From positions 88,085-152,084 of the forward strand of contig JASBNA010000086.1 of assembly GCA_038087015.1 (NCBI GenBank): a stretch of 64,000 nt of DNA, read 5' to 3'. Positions 19,600 through 30,041 of this stretch are shown here, piece by piece. Source of the DNA: Cerrena zonata. Its lineage: Eukaryota; Basidiomycota; Agaricomycetes; Polyporales; Cerrenaceae. The notes under the pieces are model-generated. The model was not told where the DNA came from. It saw only the letters and a program-made list of their open reading frames with translations, and did not search any database. Position 1 is the first letter of the stretch; each line of letters begins with the position of its first letter. Made by a program: the position numbers and the translations under genes.

Positions 19600-21576
19600 A
19601 TGCCATTGGCGGGTAAAGACCATTATAGTATATTGGGGCTTCACCCCAATGCTTCTGATGAAGAAATCAAAAAATCGTTTAAGAAGTTGGCGGTGAAGTA
19701 TCATCCTGATAAAACTGATGATAAATCCCATCATGAACTCTTTCTCAAAATCAACCAAGCGTATGAAATATTGAAGTCTTCAGATACCCGTACCCGGTAT
19801 GACGAAGAGAATGGATTTAAATCGAAGCATTCGCCGGTGAACAAAGCATATAATTATGCTCAGCATTTTGCTACCAGCTTTGCCCCTAGAAACCCATTCA
19901 AATATGGTGGTGGTGGTGCTAGTTATTACGAATTTTATCGCTCTACAAGAAGGTATTCTGATGGATTAGATTCTGAATCGCGAGAGGAAGAGCTATTAAG
20001 AGAATTGGAGAAGAAAAGAGAAAAAGAACGGTTAGCTGCTGCCGCTGCTGCAAGAGCAGCTAGAGAACGAGTCGAACGTGAACAGAGAAGAATGGCTAAA
20101 GAAAAGAAGGAAAGAGAAGAGGCTGCTAGAAAACGGGAGAAAGAAGAACAAATGAGACAATTTTGTGAAAAGGAAGCAGAAAGACACGCCAATAAACTTA
20201 ATGAAAAACTTAAACGTGAAGCTACAAGAAAACATTGGAATGATTCTTACCCTAATTACGAAACTAAGGACTTTGATGAGTTCGACCGTCAGTACCTTAG
20301 TTCGAAAGAAGCCAGAATGCGGGAAAGAGCTAGGGCTAGAGAAAACCTATACGCTAATAGCATCCACGATGATCACGATAATGATGATGAAACCCCTAGC
20401 AGTGAAGGTGTTGATGAATCGAACCCTATCATTGTGGAAGATAAGTCTGATGATGAAAATGTTTCTGATGATGAGGAGAAATTCCAAAGATACCCTCCTT
20501 CAACACCCAACTATCCTTCTTCACCTCCAGCTTATCCGGAAGATGGTATAAACAACGAACATGATAATGATGATGCTAATTCATCGTCAGATTCTTATGC
20601 TTCGGCCTCTGCAGACGTTTATCCGAGTCTTGAAAAGGAAAATCTATTTCAAGGAGAATCAAAGAATTCCCAAACTTTTGAGCAACACGCTCACTCTAAT
20701 GAACCTCCTGGTACTTATCTCAATATGGAAAATGTACAACGTCTTTTCAGTGATACCAGCATGAACCCTCGCCGTAATCACCGGTCTACTTTTTCCAGAA
20801 GATCAGTTAGTCCTACAAGAAACCCCCGTCCTCAAAAATTTAGTAATATAAGATCCACTCCATTGAGTAAAACGTCGGAAAAATCAAGTACTTCCAAAAC
20901 TAAAAGAATGAAAATAGATTCTCATTTTGATTACTCCGAGCTACGTCTGACGTTGAATGTTACTGACATCGGTAACGTAGACTTCCAAGATATTTATGAA
21001 AGTTTGCCTAAGGGACCTTCAAATAGTAATCGTAAACTTAGTGAATCGGTAACCCAAGGAAACCCTAAGAGACCTAAAGTGGCAGAATATCTGGATGGCA
21101 CGTCAAAAGCTGAAACCTTATACACCCCCATCAATAAGAACGTTTATCAAGGTCACAATACTGAAACCGCCTCGCCACCTTTGAAATCCCGTAAAGTTCA
21201 ATTGACAGAATCTGATTTGAACTCGTCAATAAGTTCGTCATCCTTGAAATGCCCTCAACCCCCTCAAGTTCCTAATATATCCAGCTTGACCACAATGGCA
21301 TGGAATCAATACGTTGCTTCGATGGCTGCCTACGATATACAATTCGCCCAATACAAACAACTCATCATCCAATACCAAACTGAAAGATTTCAAAAAGACC
21401 AAGCACTTCGTGATATAATCAACTCCAATGAATCCGCCTTTATGATCCATCAGAATTGCCTTGCACGCGATTTGGACGTCATGACTGACTATACCTATGC
21501 TCTTCGTGCTTTTACTACCAGCGTCCAGCAGTACAAGCAAAATTGCAGCTGGGTTGAGTATTCTCAAAAGAAGTAG
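19600..21576 (+). CDS. J-domain protein with coiled coil and disordered middle
   Basis: An Hsp40-type co-chaperone of 658 aa. The J domain is at residues 5-70 (YSILGLHPNASDEEIKKSF and VKYHPDKTDDKSHHE, with the HPD triad that stimulates Hsp70). A strongly charged Ala/Arg/Glu/Lys coiled coil spans about residues 125-210. The middle (about 255-560) is acidic and Ser/Pro-rich, hence probably disordered. The last about 100 residues form an aromatic helical domain (AWNQYVASMAAYDIQFAQY...). There is no Gly/Phe region or zinc finger, so it is a class C J protein. I recognise no specific orthologue; a fungal scaffold recruiting Hsp70 is an inference. Confidence 0.75.
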   Translation: MPLAGKDHYSILGLHPNASDEEIKKSFKKLAVKYHPDKTDDKSHHELFLKINQAYEILKSSDTRTRYDEENGFKSKHSPVNKAYNYAQHFATSFAPRNPFKYGGGGASYYEFYRSTRRYSDGLDSESREEELLRELEKKREKERLAAAAAARAARERVEREQRRMAKEKKEREEAARKREKEEQMRQFCEKEAERHANKLNEKLKREATRKHWNDSYPNYETKDFDEFDRQYLSSKEARMRERARARENLYANSIHDDHDNDDETPSSEGVDESNPIIVEDKSDDENVSDDEEKFQRYPPSTPNYPSSPPAYPEDGINNEHDNDDANSSSDSYASASADVYPSLEKENLFQGESKNSQTFEQHAHSNEPPGTYLNMENVQRLFSDTSMNPRRNHRSTFSRRSVSPTRNPRPQKFSNIRSTPLSKTSEKSSTSKTKRMKIDSHFDYSELRLTLNVTDIGNVDFQDIYESLPKGPSNSNRKLSESVTQGNPKRPKVAEYLDGTSKAETLYTPINKNVYQGHNTETASPPLKSRKVQLTESDLNSSISSSSLKCPQPPQVPNISSLTTMAWNQYVASMAAYDIQFAQYKQLIIQYQTERFQKDQALRDIINSNESAFMIHQNCLARDLDVMTDYTYALRAFTTSVQQYKQNCSWVEYSQKK

Positions 21577-21879
21577 CTCAACCATGTATATTAGTTTTAT
21601 TTCACTTTTTTCTGTAAATACCACTCAACTCTCGGTACTAGCTACCGGCTAATGCCTCTAATGATTACGACCTTTCCACTTATAACTAGTTCAACGGTGT
21701 AATATGTTCTTACTGTGAAAAACGTTTTTGCAGTTTATTTGCTTCGAGCTAAACCCTGGTGGGCGCGTCTTGATTGAAAAAAAAAAAAAAAAACATAAAA
21801 ACGAATACGTTTCCAAAAAACCATTGAAGCTGAACTCATTTCACTGAAGAAGGACGCTTGAAGCAGGCATAGCAGCAAG
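21577..21879. other. Intergenic upstream of MCD4
   Basis: It holds an A tract at about 21778-21793. Nothing else recognised. Confidence 0.45.
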
Positions 21880-24831
21880 ATGAATAGAAGCCGTCAGCTA
21901 TTACTATTCGTGGGGTTGCTTTTCCATTTTTTCTATTTATGGTCAATCTTTGATATTTACTTTGTGCTGCCGCTTGTGCACGGTATGGACAACCATAAAT
22001 CAACTGATTCACCACCGGCTAAGAGGCTTTTCCTTATAGTAGGAGATGGTTTAAGGGCTGATAAGACGTTCCAAAAGCTCCACCATCCTAGAACTGGAGA
22101 ATATGGGTATTTGGCTCCCTATTTAAGAAGTTTGGTTGAAAAAGAAGCTACTTGGGGTATTTCAAATACTAGAATGCCTACTGAATCCAGACCGGGACAT
22201 GTTGCCATGATTGCTGGGTTTTACGAGGATGTCAGTGCTGTTACTAAGGGATGGAAAGAGAATCCAGTAGATTTTGATTCGTTTTTCAATCAATCAACCC
22301 ATACCTATTCATTTGGTTCCCCGGATATTTTACCAATGTTTGCATATGGAGATAATGTTGTTCCTGGAAGAATTGATGTTTGTATGTATGGACATGAATT
22401 CGAAGACTTTACCCAAAGCTCTATTGAATTGGATTCGTTTGTTTTCAATCACTTGTATGGGTTAATGGATGAGCTGAAATCAAATGATACTTTACGCGAT
22501 GAATTACATCAAGATGGTAACGTTTTCTTTTTACATTTATTAGGTCCTGATACTGCTGGTCATGCTTATAGACCTTACTCAGCAGAATATTATGATAACA
22601 TTCAGTACATTGACAATCAATTATCCAAATTGATTCCAAAAATTCATGAATTTTTCGGTGACGAAGAAACTGCCTTTGTTTTCACTGCTGATCACGGTAT
22701 GTCCGACTTTGGTTCACACGGTGACGGTCACCCAGATAATACAAGAACTCCCTTGATTGCTTGGGGTGCTGGTGTGAATAAACCGGTTTCAGCTTCTGCA
22801 GAAGATAAAAAGGCTCAAGATCCTGTTCTTAGTGGTTATGAATCGACTTATTTTGATACCTGGGGATTTGACCATTTAGTAAGGAATGATGTTAATCAAG
22901 CAGATATTGCTTCTTTGATGGCATACTTAATTGGTGCTAATTATCCGGCTAATTCTGTTGGTGAATTACCCTTAAATTACATAAATGGTGATTCTATAAC
23001 TAAAGTTAAGGCTTTGTACGAAAATGCTTTGGCCATTGTTGAACAATATTTAGTTAAAGAAAGTGAAGTTTATGATCACCAGTTTAAATTCAAACCATTT
23101 GATCCATTTATAAATAAACCAATTAAAGATTCTAAAAACCAAATCGAAGCTTTAATCTTCTCTTTAGAAAATCACCAAATTTCTGCCAAAGACAAAGAAT
23201 ATCAAATTTCAAAAGCCATTGAATTATCAGAACAGTTGATGAAAGGTGCCTTGGATGGTTTGACCTATTTACAAACCTATAACTGGTTGTTACTTAGAAC
23301 TATAGTAACTTTTGGTTTCTTTGGTTGGATTATATTCTCTTTTAATCTCTTCTTAAAATTATTCATTTTGCATGATGTCCCTGAACAACCATTATCCAAA
23401 CCTTTACTAGGCTTTTTCACGATTTTAGGTGGTTTGATTAATTACTTGTTGATTTACCAGGCTTCTCCCTTCAATTATTATATGTATGCAGCATTTCCGT
23501 TATTCTTCTGGTATATTATATTAAACGAATTCAATATTTTAATTCGTGGTATTAATGAGTTTTTATATGGTATTTCAATTCCTACTCGTTTATTCATTTT
23601 GGCAAGTTTCCTTGGTATGTATGAAGGGATTGTCTATGGTTTTTTCGAAAGGTTTATGTTCTCGATAATTTTTGTATTGGTTGGGTTATATCCGGTTGTT
23701 TTAAATAATCCTAACATAAAATCACTCACCAAACTTTCTTGGTTTATTAGTTGTTCTGTTATGACTATTTTCACAAATTTGGATCCTATTAAAACTGAAA
23801 GTTTATGGCAAATCAACACTGGTACAATCATTGCATTTTCTGTTGGGGTTTGGGGTAGTAAGAAAGTTTTTGCATCTAAAAAAGCCACTCCATCCTTTCA
23901 ACAAATCCCTTATTATCATCCAGTTGGCACTCTCTGTGGTGATGGTATACTGTACTAACGTATCGGTATTATCGTTACAAGCTAGAAATGGTTTACCATT
24001 GCATTCACAAGTTTTAGGATGGGTTACTTTTGTCATATCTGTTGTTGTCATACCAATCTTATATACTTTCCATCCTTCCAAAGATTACCAATTAAGACTT
24101 TTGATAATTTATTTGACATTTATACCTACCTTTATCATTTTAACTATATCCGTTTGAATTGTTATTCTACGTTGGATTTTCACTTGTCTTATTACAATGG
24201 CTCAATATTGAACAAAGCCTAAAGTTTTCCAAACAAGAAATCTTAAAAGCTAAAGAATCACAGCATCGTTTACCAAAAGGATATTGGTTACAAGTCATTA
24301 GAATCACAATCATTGGATTTTTCTTCTTACAGTATGCATTCTTTGGTACTGGTAACGTTTCATCTATTTCTTCGTTTTCTTTGGATTCTGTCTATAGATT
24401 GATTCCTATTTTTGATCCTTTTTCGATGGGGGCACTTTTAATGTTGAAACTCCTCGTTCCATACTTGTTATTATCTACTTGTTTAGGGCATCATGAACTA
24501 CCAATTAGAAATAAGAAAATTCACCATTTCTTCATTGATCATTTCAACTAGTGACTTTTTATCGTTAAACTTTTTCTTCTTAGTTAGAACCGAAGGTTCT
24601 TGGTTAGACATCGGGGTCTCCATTTCTAATTATGTGTTGGCCATCCTCTCCTCATTATTCATGTTAATTTTAGAACTCATAAGCTCGCTTGTCCTTCATG
24701 GAGTGGAATTCGAAGAAACCTTAGAAAGAGAAGATAATCTGGCTGTTACTTCTTCGGTCTCTGGCTCAAACTTCAATGATGATGACGCACCAATTAGTTC
24801 AAGAATTAGGAGGAGAACTCAGAAGTCATAA
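21880..24831 (+). CDS. MCD4: GPI ethanolamine-phosphate transferase 1, three frame breaks
   Basis: Mcd4 adds phosphoethanolamine to the first mannose of GPI precursors in the ER lumen; it is essential in yeast. After a signal anchor (about residues 4-30) comes the phosphatase-like catalytic domain: [37 protein letters not shown] and [20 protein letters not shown] long C-terminal multi-helix part follows from about residue 465. Frames switch at about 23903-23905 (AAA), 24150-24152 and 24486-24488 (GGG), each needing one base removed. The flanking segments match the family without gaps, for example [17 protein letters not shown] across the third. Joined length would be about 982 aa (yeast 919). 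Confidence 0.85.
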
Positions 24832-24930
24832 TCAGTTAATCCTTCAAATACCTTTACTCCTGTCAATAATATAAAAACTATATATGAATATATAAATATA
24901 TAAATATAATAGTATGTATAGTGTAGCGAT

Positions 24931-24942
24931 AAACCCGTACAT
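24931..24942 (+). promoter_or_regulatory. Rap1-like motif AAACCCGTACAT
   Basis: It lies between MCD4 and TRP3, 131 bp before the TRP3 ATG. Confidence 0.35.
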
Positions 24943-24976
24943 ATTTTTTTCTTTTTGTTCGCTTTTTTAATGAAAA

Positions 24977-24983
24977 TGAGTCA
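24977..24983 (+). promoter_or_regulatory. Gcn4-type site TGAGTCA upstream of TRP3
   Basis: TGAGTCA is an exact general-amino-acid-control element, 90 bp before the TRP3 ATG. Yeast TRP3 is a known Gcn4 target, so starvation-induced control is likely. Confidence 0.6.
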
Positions 24984-25072
24984 AAAAAATTTTTTGAAAA
25001 TTATAAATCTGATCAAAGAACTAAAACTCCAGACTTCTAAGTAGTAGTTTAAGAAAAGCTTCTAGGGTGAAA

Positions 25073-26625
25073 ATGAGTGGCTCCAAAGACCAAGTGGTCA
25101 AAAAACATATTTTAATGATAGACAATTATGACTCGTTTACCTGGAATTTATATCAATACTTGAACCAATCCAAATTATGTGAAAAAGTCGATGTATTCCG
25201 TAATGATAAGATTGATATTGAAACCATTGAAAGAGAGATAAACCCCGATATAATTTTCATTTCCCCTGGACCGGGTCATCCCAAAACCGACTCTGGTATA
25301 TCCAGAGACCTCATAGAACATTATAAAGGGAAAAAACCAATTGTTGGTGTTTGTATGGGTCAACAATGTATATTCGAAGTTTTTGGAGGAGATGTCTCAT
25401 ATGCTGGTGAAATTGTTCATGGTAAGACTACTTCGATCAAGCACGATGGTAAAGGTATGTTTTATAACGTCCCACAATCGGTTGCAGTTACCAGATACCA
25501 TTCTTTAGCAGGATCTTTGAAATCCTTACCAGATTGTTTAGAAGTTACTGCCACCACTGAAACCGCACCAGAAGTTATTATGGGAGTGAGACATAAGAAA
25601 TATACCATTGAAGGGGTTCAGTTCCACCCAGAATCCATCTTAACTGAATCTGGTCAACTCATGATTGATAACTTATTATCTTTCAGTGCAGGTACCTGGG
25701 AAGAACATGAAAAAATTCAGTTTCGAAACCAAAGGAAAATATCTTGACTAAAATCTATAGACAACGTATCGAAGACTATAAGATTATTGAAAATTTACCT
25801 GGTAAATCTTTTAGTAATTTGAATACTTCTTTGTCATTAAATGTTGCTCCTCCATTAATAAATTTTTATGAAAGACTCTTACACACTTCTAAGACCTTGG
25901 ATCAAACCATTATTCTCTCTGAGTTCAAACGTGCATCTCCTTCAAAAGGTGACATCAACACCGATGCCCACCCCGGTACCCAAGCTTCTACCTACGCTTC
26001 CTTTGGATGCTCCACCATATCGGTATTAACTGAACCAAAATGGTTTAAAGGTTCCTTGGATGACTTATCATTGATTCGTAAAGTTATAGACTCTCCTGAA
26101 AATGCATCCAAAGACTACAAAAGACCAGCTGTTTTAAGAAAAGAATTCATTTTCAATAAATATCAAATCTTAGAAGCTCGTTTGGCGGGTGCTGATACAG
26201 TTTTACTTATTGTGAAAATGTTAAAGGACTATCAATTATTACATGAATTATATGAGTACTCCTTATCTTTAGGCATGGTTCCATTGGTTGAAGTCAATGA
26301 CTCTTCAGAATTAGAAGATGCGGTCAAATTAACTTACAAAAACGATACCAAAGAACCTCTTATTATCGGGGTCAATAACCGTAACTTAACCACCTTTGAC
26401 GTTGACTTAAACACCACCAGCTCCTTGGTCACCAAGGCAAAGAACAACAGTGGTAGAAAAGGTGACGTCTTGGTTCTTGCATTATCCGGAATCACCAGTG
26501 TTGATGATGTCAAGAAATACAAATACGAAGACAACGTCGATGGTTTCTTGATCGGAGAAAGCTTGATGAGAGCCGAAGAAAAGGGTAAGGCCGGTGAATT
26601 CCTACATGCCTTGACCCACGCCTAA
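25073..26625 (+). CDS. TRP3: Anthranilate synthase glutaminase / IGP synthase, one frame break
   Basis: A bifunctional tryptophan enzyme. The N-terminal glutamine amidotransferase feeds ammonia to Trp2, and the C-terminal indole-3-glycerol-phosphate synthase closes the indole ring. The start is the ATG at 25073. [44 protein letters not shown] (nucleophilic Cys) and [13 protein letters not shown] mark the amidotransferase; [46 protein letters not shown] and LSGITS mark the synthase. The frame switches in the linker at an AAAA run (25736-25739). One more A would give [14 protein letters not shown], typical of the fusion, and about 517 aa. Without repair two separate proteins would result. Confidence 0.9.
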
Positions 26626-26744
26626 TCTCCTCCACATACTATACTATGTACATACTATCTAGACGTCTAATGTAATAAGTTTAACTCTACCGTTTTTTGC
26701 AATCATTTAATTATGGGTGCGTGCACTACTTTGCCTGGAAACGA

Positions 26745-26750
26745 ACGCGT
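26745..26750 (+). promoter_or_regulatory. MCB box (ACGCGT) upstream of RFA3
   Basis: ACGCGT lies 79 bp before the RFA3 ATG. This MBF site drives late-G1 expression of replication genes, including RPA subunits in yeast, so it fits the neighbour. Confidence 0.5.
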
Positions 26751-26828
26751 CTCTGTTTTTTCAAAAAAAATTAAAAGAGAACCTTCAGTTGATCTTTGCA
26801 AACTGTATCAAGTTGAATAGAAAGAGAA

Positions 26829-27149
26829 ATGGAAGTTGCTAGTATAAGAGTAGACTCGTCTTTGTTGCAAGAGTCCCAAGGTAAGCTTGTTAGGATTATT
26901 GGCAAGTTGGAATCGTACGATCCCTCGTCTAGTGCCGCCACCTTAATTGCAGGTAGTCCAATTCAATTACAATTGACTGAAAACGATTCTCTACAAGTCG
27001 GTAAGATATACGAAGTCATTGGGAAAGTGAGTACTTCAAACTTGACAGTAAACACTTACTCGGTCACCCAATTATCTGACAACACCAATTTGGATGTTGC
27101 AGCTAAGTTGGTCAAGTATGTTCATAAGGTTCCCGAATTATTTTACTAG
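26829..27149 (+). CDS. RFA3: Replication protein A subunit 3
   Basis: The smallest subunit of the single-stranded-DNA-binding trimer RPA, needed for replication and repair. The 106-aa product is one OB-fold: VDSSLLQESQGKLVRIIGKL opens strand 1, and QVGKIYEVIGKVSTSNLTVN and LVKYVHKVPELFY close it with the C-terminal trimerisation helix and the family-typical PE..Y end. Similarity to yeast Rfa3 (122 aa) is low outside the helix, so the call leans on size, fold pattern and the MCB box upstream. Confidence 0.65.
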   Translation: MEVASIRVDSSLLQESQGKLVRIIGKLESYDPSSSAATLIAGSPIQLQLTENDSLQVGKIYEVIGKVSTSNLTVNTYSVTQLSDNTNLDVAAKLVKYVHKVPELFY

Positions 27150-27275
27150 GGTAGTTTTCAATTCTAAATTTGTGTATAATAATAATGTTTAACGAAGTAG
27201 TTAACGAATAACAAATACTTGTGTTTTATATATGTGTAGATTTTTTATTATATTTATTTAAGGTTTATTTAATGA

Positions 27276-29612
27276 TTATATTTTTTTCAAATCTTGGTCT
27301 AATTCAGCAAACCTTGGTTCACTACCATACAAAGCCTTGACTTTATTGGACCATTCAGGTGACACTTCTATGGTTTTAGCAACAGCAAAATTACCAAATG
27401 CCATACTTAATCTGTAAGCTGCTTCAGCGTTTGATTCAATCAAAGGATATGCAACACCATTTGCAAGCGATACGACTGGGGCCGAGGCAGAGGGATTGCT
27501 TCTCAAGGAAGAATTGATGAAAACCAAAGCAGATAAATTGTAAATGAAACTGGATAAAGCAGTTAATGTGGTGTTATAATGTTTACTGGTTTTAGCTGTT
27601 TGAGAACTGGCAAAGTTTTCCGTTATACTTTCTAATTTAGCCACCAACTCTTCGAAAAACTCATCATAACTCAATTGGTTATCGGAGTCATTTGTCGTGA
27701 TATATAGTTGTAAAAATAAGGTGCTACCAACCAAGTTATTCAATATTTTCAAGAGCATCATGAATAAGGGAGATCCGTCGGTTTCCACCTCGTCAAACCC
27801 AGTGTTTAAGGCCTTCAAGATTATTTCGGCAGCATCGGTGGATCTGATTAAATCAACAGTGGTAACTCGTGGAATACTCACTCTGAGTAAATCGTACCCA
27901 ATTAATTTTTTGCTTACATCCCATTCATTTATGATTTTAGGAATATAAAAAGTAATTAACTCCAATGCTTCTTTTGAATTCAAATTGAGGAGATTAGTTG
28001 ATATCTGAGAAAGCTCGGATTCAGTGAACTTAGAAGCGGCTTGCTCATTATTGAACTTTGTAAGACCTTTCATCAATGTTTCAGCTTTAAAATCTTTGAA
28101 TGAAATTAACGTTTTTTGAGGAAGAATACTAGGTTGGGTTTTCGATTGAGCAGCTGGCGCTGGTGTGTCGTGAACATCAGCATAAGGGTTGGCGGTTGGA
28201 CCCAGTTGTTGATCAAGTTGAACACCAGCAGTGTTCTTCTCTATGAATTGTACCACTTCTTGTAAATAACTAGCTGGTAACTCATTGTCGGCCAAGAATC
28301 TTTCTGCTGCAGCATAAGGAGATTCATTACTATTATAAGGAAGCTTCAAAGGTGGTTTCCCATCTTCAACATCAACATCGAAAACATAGTCCCATTTTTG
28401 ACCGTTAAGATCAACTTTTTTACCAGAGCCACCACCTGCAGAGCCAACAACATCACCAATTTTTGCCCATTCACCACCTGACCACTGGTGGGCTTCTATC
28501 ACACCCGCGGGGTTTTTAACCATAATGGTTTGACCTTCCTGTTTACCTGGATTTTGTAAAATATCAGAGCTTGGAATATCAGTTCTTTTCAAGTCATCAA
28601 TAGACTGTTCTGCAATACTTGATTGTTGAACAGATTCGACAAACTCCTGGATTTGGAATTGAGGGGCAAATCGGTTAGAATCTCTAGTAAAGACTCTTAA
28701 ATTATTATCTGAACCACCAACCACAATATCATCATTTGGTAACACGGATAAACACCATACAGAGATACATGGTAAAGTAATCACTTGAAGAATATTGCCG
28801 TTTCTCCACACACGAACAGTTCTATCTTCACCAGTAGTGACCAAATCACCGTTTGATAAAATACCTATATCGTATACAAAAGAATCATGGCCAACCAAGG
28901 TTTGTAAAACAGCCCCAGAATCCAAATCCCAAACCTTAATAGTTCCATCATTCGACACGGATGCAAAAGATTTAGCATTGGGGAAAACCAATAACTTTCT
29001 GATGACATCATTATGGCCCGAATATTCAGCAACTTGTTTATTACCAATCCATTTACGAATAGTTCGATCAGCAGAACAAGTCAAAAAGATGTTCTTTGAC
29101 GCATCAACGATCTTAGCGTCCCATACGGACGATTGATGGCCTTGAAGGTCGAACTTCACGGTACAGGATTCCAAATCCCAAATTTTTGCAGTTGAATCCC
29201 ACGATCCAGATATAACGTATCCGTCCTTATACGACAAGGCGCAGATATTACCAGAATGTCCAACCAACTGGTACTTTCCGAAATCGTCACCGGCCTTCAC
29301 GAAATTGTCCTGTGGTAACGTCAAGTAGATGATTGCTTCTTGACCAGCAGCGGCTAATAAAGGCTCTTTTTCGTTAGGAATATAAGTGACGGCATTGATA
29401 AATGCATTTGTTGGCAGCTGGAAAGCAATAGTCGACTCTATAGGCACCTCAGAAGACCATCCTTTAGAAGCATCGGTGCTCAATGGGTGCCATACCCTGG
29501 CAGTTGCATCTCTCAGTCCAGAGACAATACTTTCGTTGGAAGCAGCCACAACCGACCTAACATCTTGTTCGTGGCCGCTCAAAGTTGTGCTTAGCTTGAA
29601 TGTGGATACCAT
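27276..29612 (-). CDS. DOA1: Cdc48 cofactor Doa1/Ufd3 (WD40-PFU-PUL)
   Basis: Doa1 binds ubiquitin and Cdc48 and sustains free ubiquitin, ribophagy and multivesicular sorting. From the ATG at 29612 it has 778 aa (yeast 715). Residues 5-310 form a WD40 propeller (repeats such as LSGHEQDVRSVVA, GHSGNICALSYKDG, GHNDVIRKLLVFPN and GHDSFVYDIGILSNG). The PFU domain at about 370-470 contains GQKWDYVFDVDVEDGKPP and YAAAERFLADNELP. The PUL domain from about 510 to the end contains LISFKDFKAETLMKGL and MAFGNFAVAKTIEVS, the Cdc48-binding armadillo fold. The frame is intact. Confidence 0.92.
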   Translation of the reverse strand: MVSTFKLSTTLSGHEQDVRSVVAASNESIVSGLRDATARVWHPLSTDASKGWSSEVPIESTIAFQLPTNAFINAVTYIPNEKEPLLAAAGQEAIIYLTLPQDNFVKAGDDFGKYQLVGHSGNICALSYKDGYVISGSWDSTAKIWDLESCTVKFDLQGHQSSVWDAKIVDASKNIFLTCSADRTIRKWIGNKQVAEYSGHNDVIRKLLVFPNAKSFASVSNDGTIKVWDLDSGAVLQTLVGHDSFVYDIGILSNGDLVTTGEDRTVRVWRNGNILQVITLPCISVWCLSVLPNDDIVVGGSDNNLRVFTRDSNRFAPQFQIQEFVESVQQSSIAEQSIDDLKRTDIPSSDILQNPGKQEGQTIMVKNPAGVIEAHQWSGGEWAKIGDVVGSAGGGSGKKVDLNGQKWDYVFDVDVEDGKPPLKLPYNSNESPYAAAERFLADNELPASYLQEVVQFIEKNTAGVQLDQQLGPTANPYADVHDTPAPAAQSKTQPSILPQKTLISFKDFKAETLMKGLTKFNNEQAASKFTESELSQISTNLLNLNSKEALELITFYIPKIINEWDVSKKLIGYDLLRVSIPRVTTVDLIRSTDAAEIILKALNTGFDEVETDGSPLFMMLLKILNNLVGSTLFLQLYITTNDSDNQLSYDEFFEELVAKLESITENFASSQTAKTSKHYNTTLTALSSFIYNLSALVFINSSLRSNPSASAPVVSLANGVAYPLIESNAEAAYRLSMAFGNFAVAKTIEVSPEWSNKVKALYGSEPRFAELDQDLKKI

Positions 29613-30041
29613 CCTGTCAGACTCGTTGTCAATCCTCAATTGGATGCTTTATAAGTTGAATCAAGTAAGAAAAGATGGTGGCAAGGCCCTGGTTGAGAGA
29701 TTGGAGGATTGAAAAATGCGCTTTTTTCTGTTGATAATTCGACAGCTTGAAGGTTAAGTCGTATCCTTTGACTTTTTTTTTTACTTCTTCTTCTTGTCTT
29801 TTGGCTATCGTCAATACATCAACTTGATTCAGTGGTAAGGTTTCTATAGATATATAGACGGAACAAAGCACTGTCAAAAATTCACTTTTCGGCTGTGGAT
29901 ATACTAATCGGAAACGAAAACTTTACACGTGAAAGCAGAGATTTGCGAACATTTGTCTTCATCACAAGAATCGTATAAAAACTAGTTAAACTCACTAGTT
30001 GTTTTGGGAGAATAGACTAGATAAAGTAATTGAGTAGAAGA
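29613..30041. other. Divergent promoter DOA1 / SAC1
   Basis: About 430 bp between divergent starts. A GGTGGCAAG at about 29674 differs by one base from the proteasome-associated PACE site; I do not call it. No other element seen. Confidence 0.4.

Noticed and set aside
23634..24081. Minus-strand ORFs inside MCD4
   Set aside because: They are complements of the coding frame of MCD4.
29670..29685. PACE (Rpn4) element upstream of DOA1
   Set aside because: One mismatch from GGTGGCAAA and no orientation or conservation evidence.
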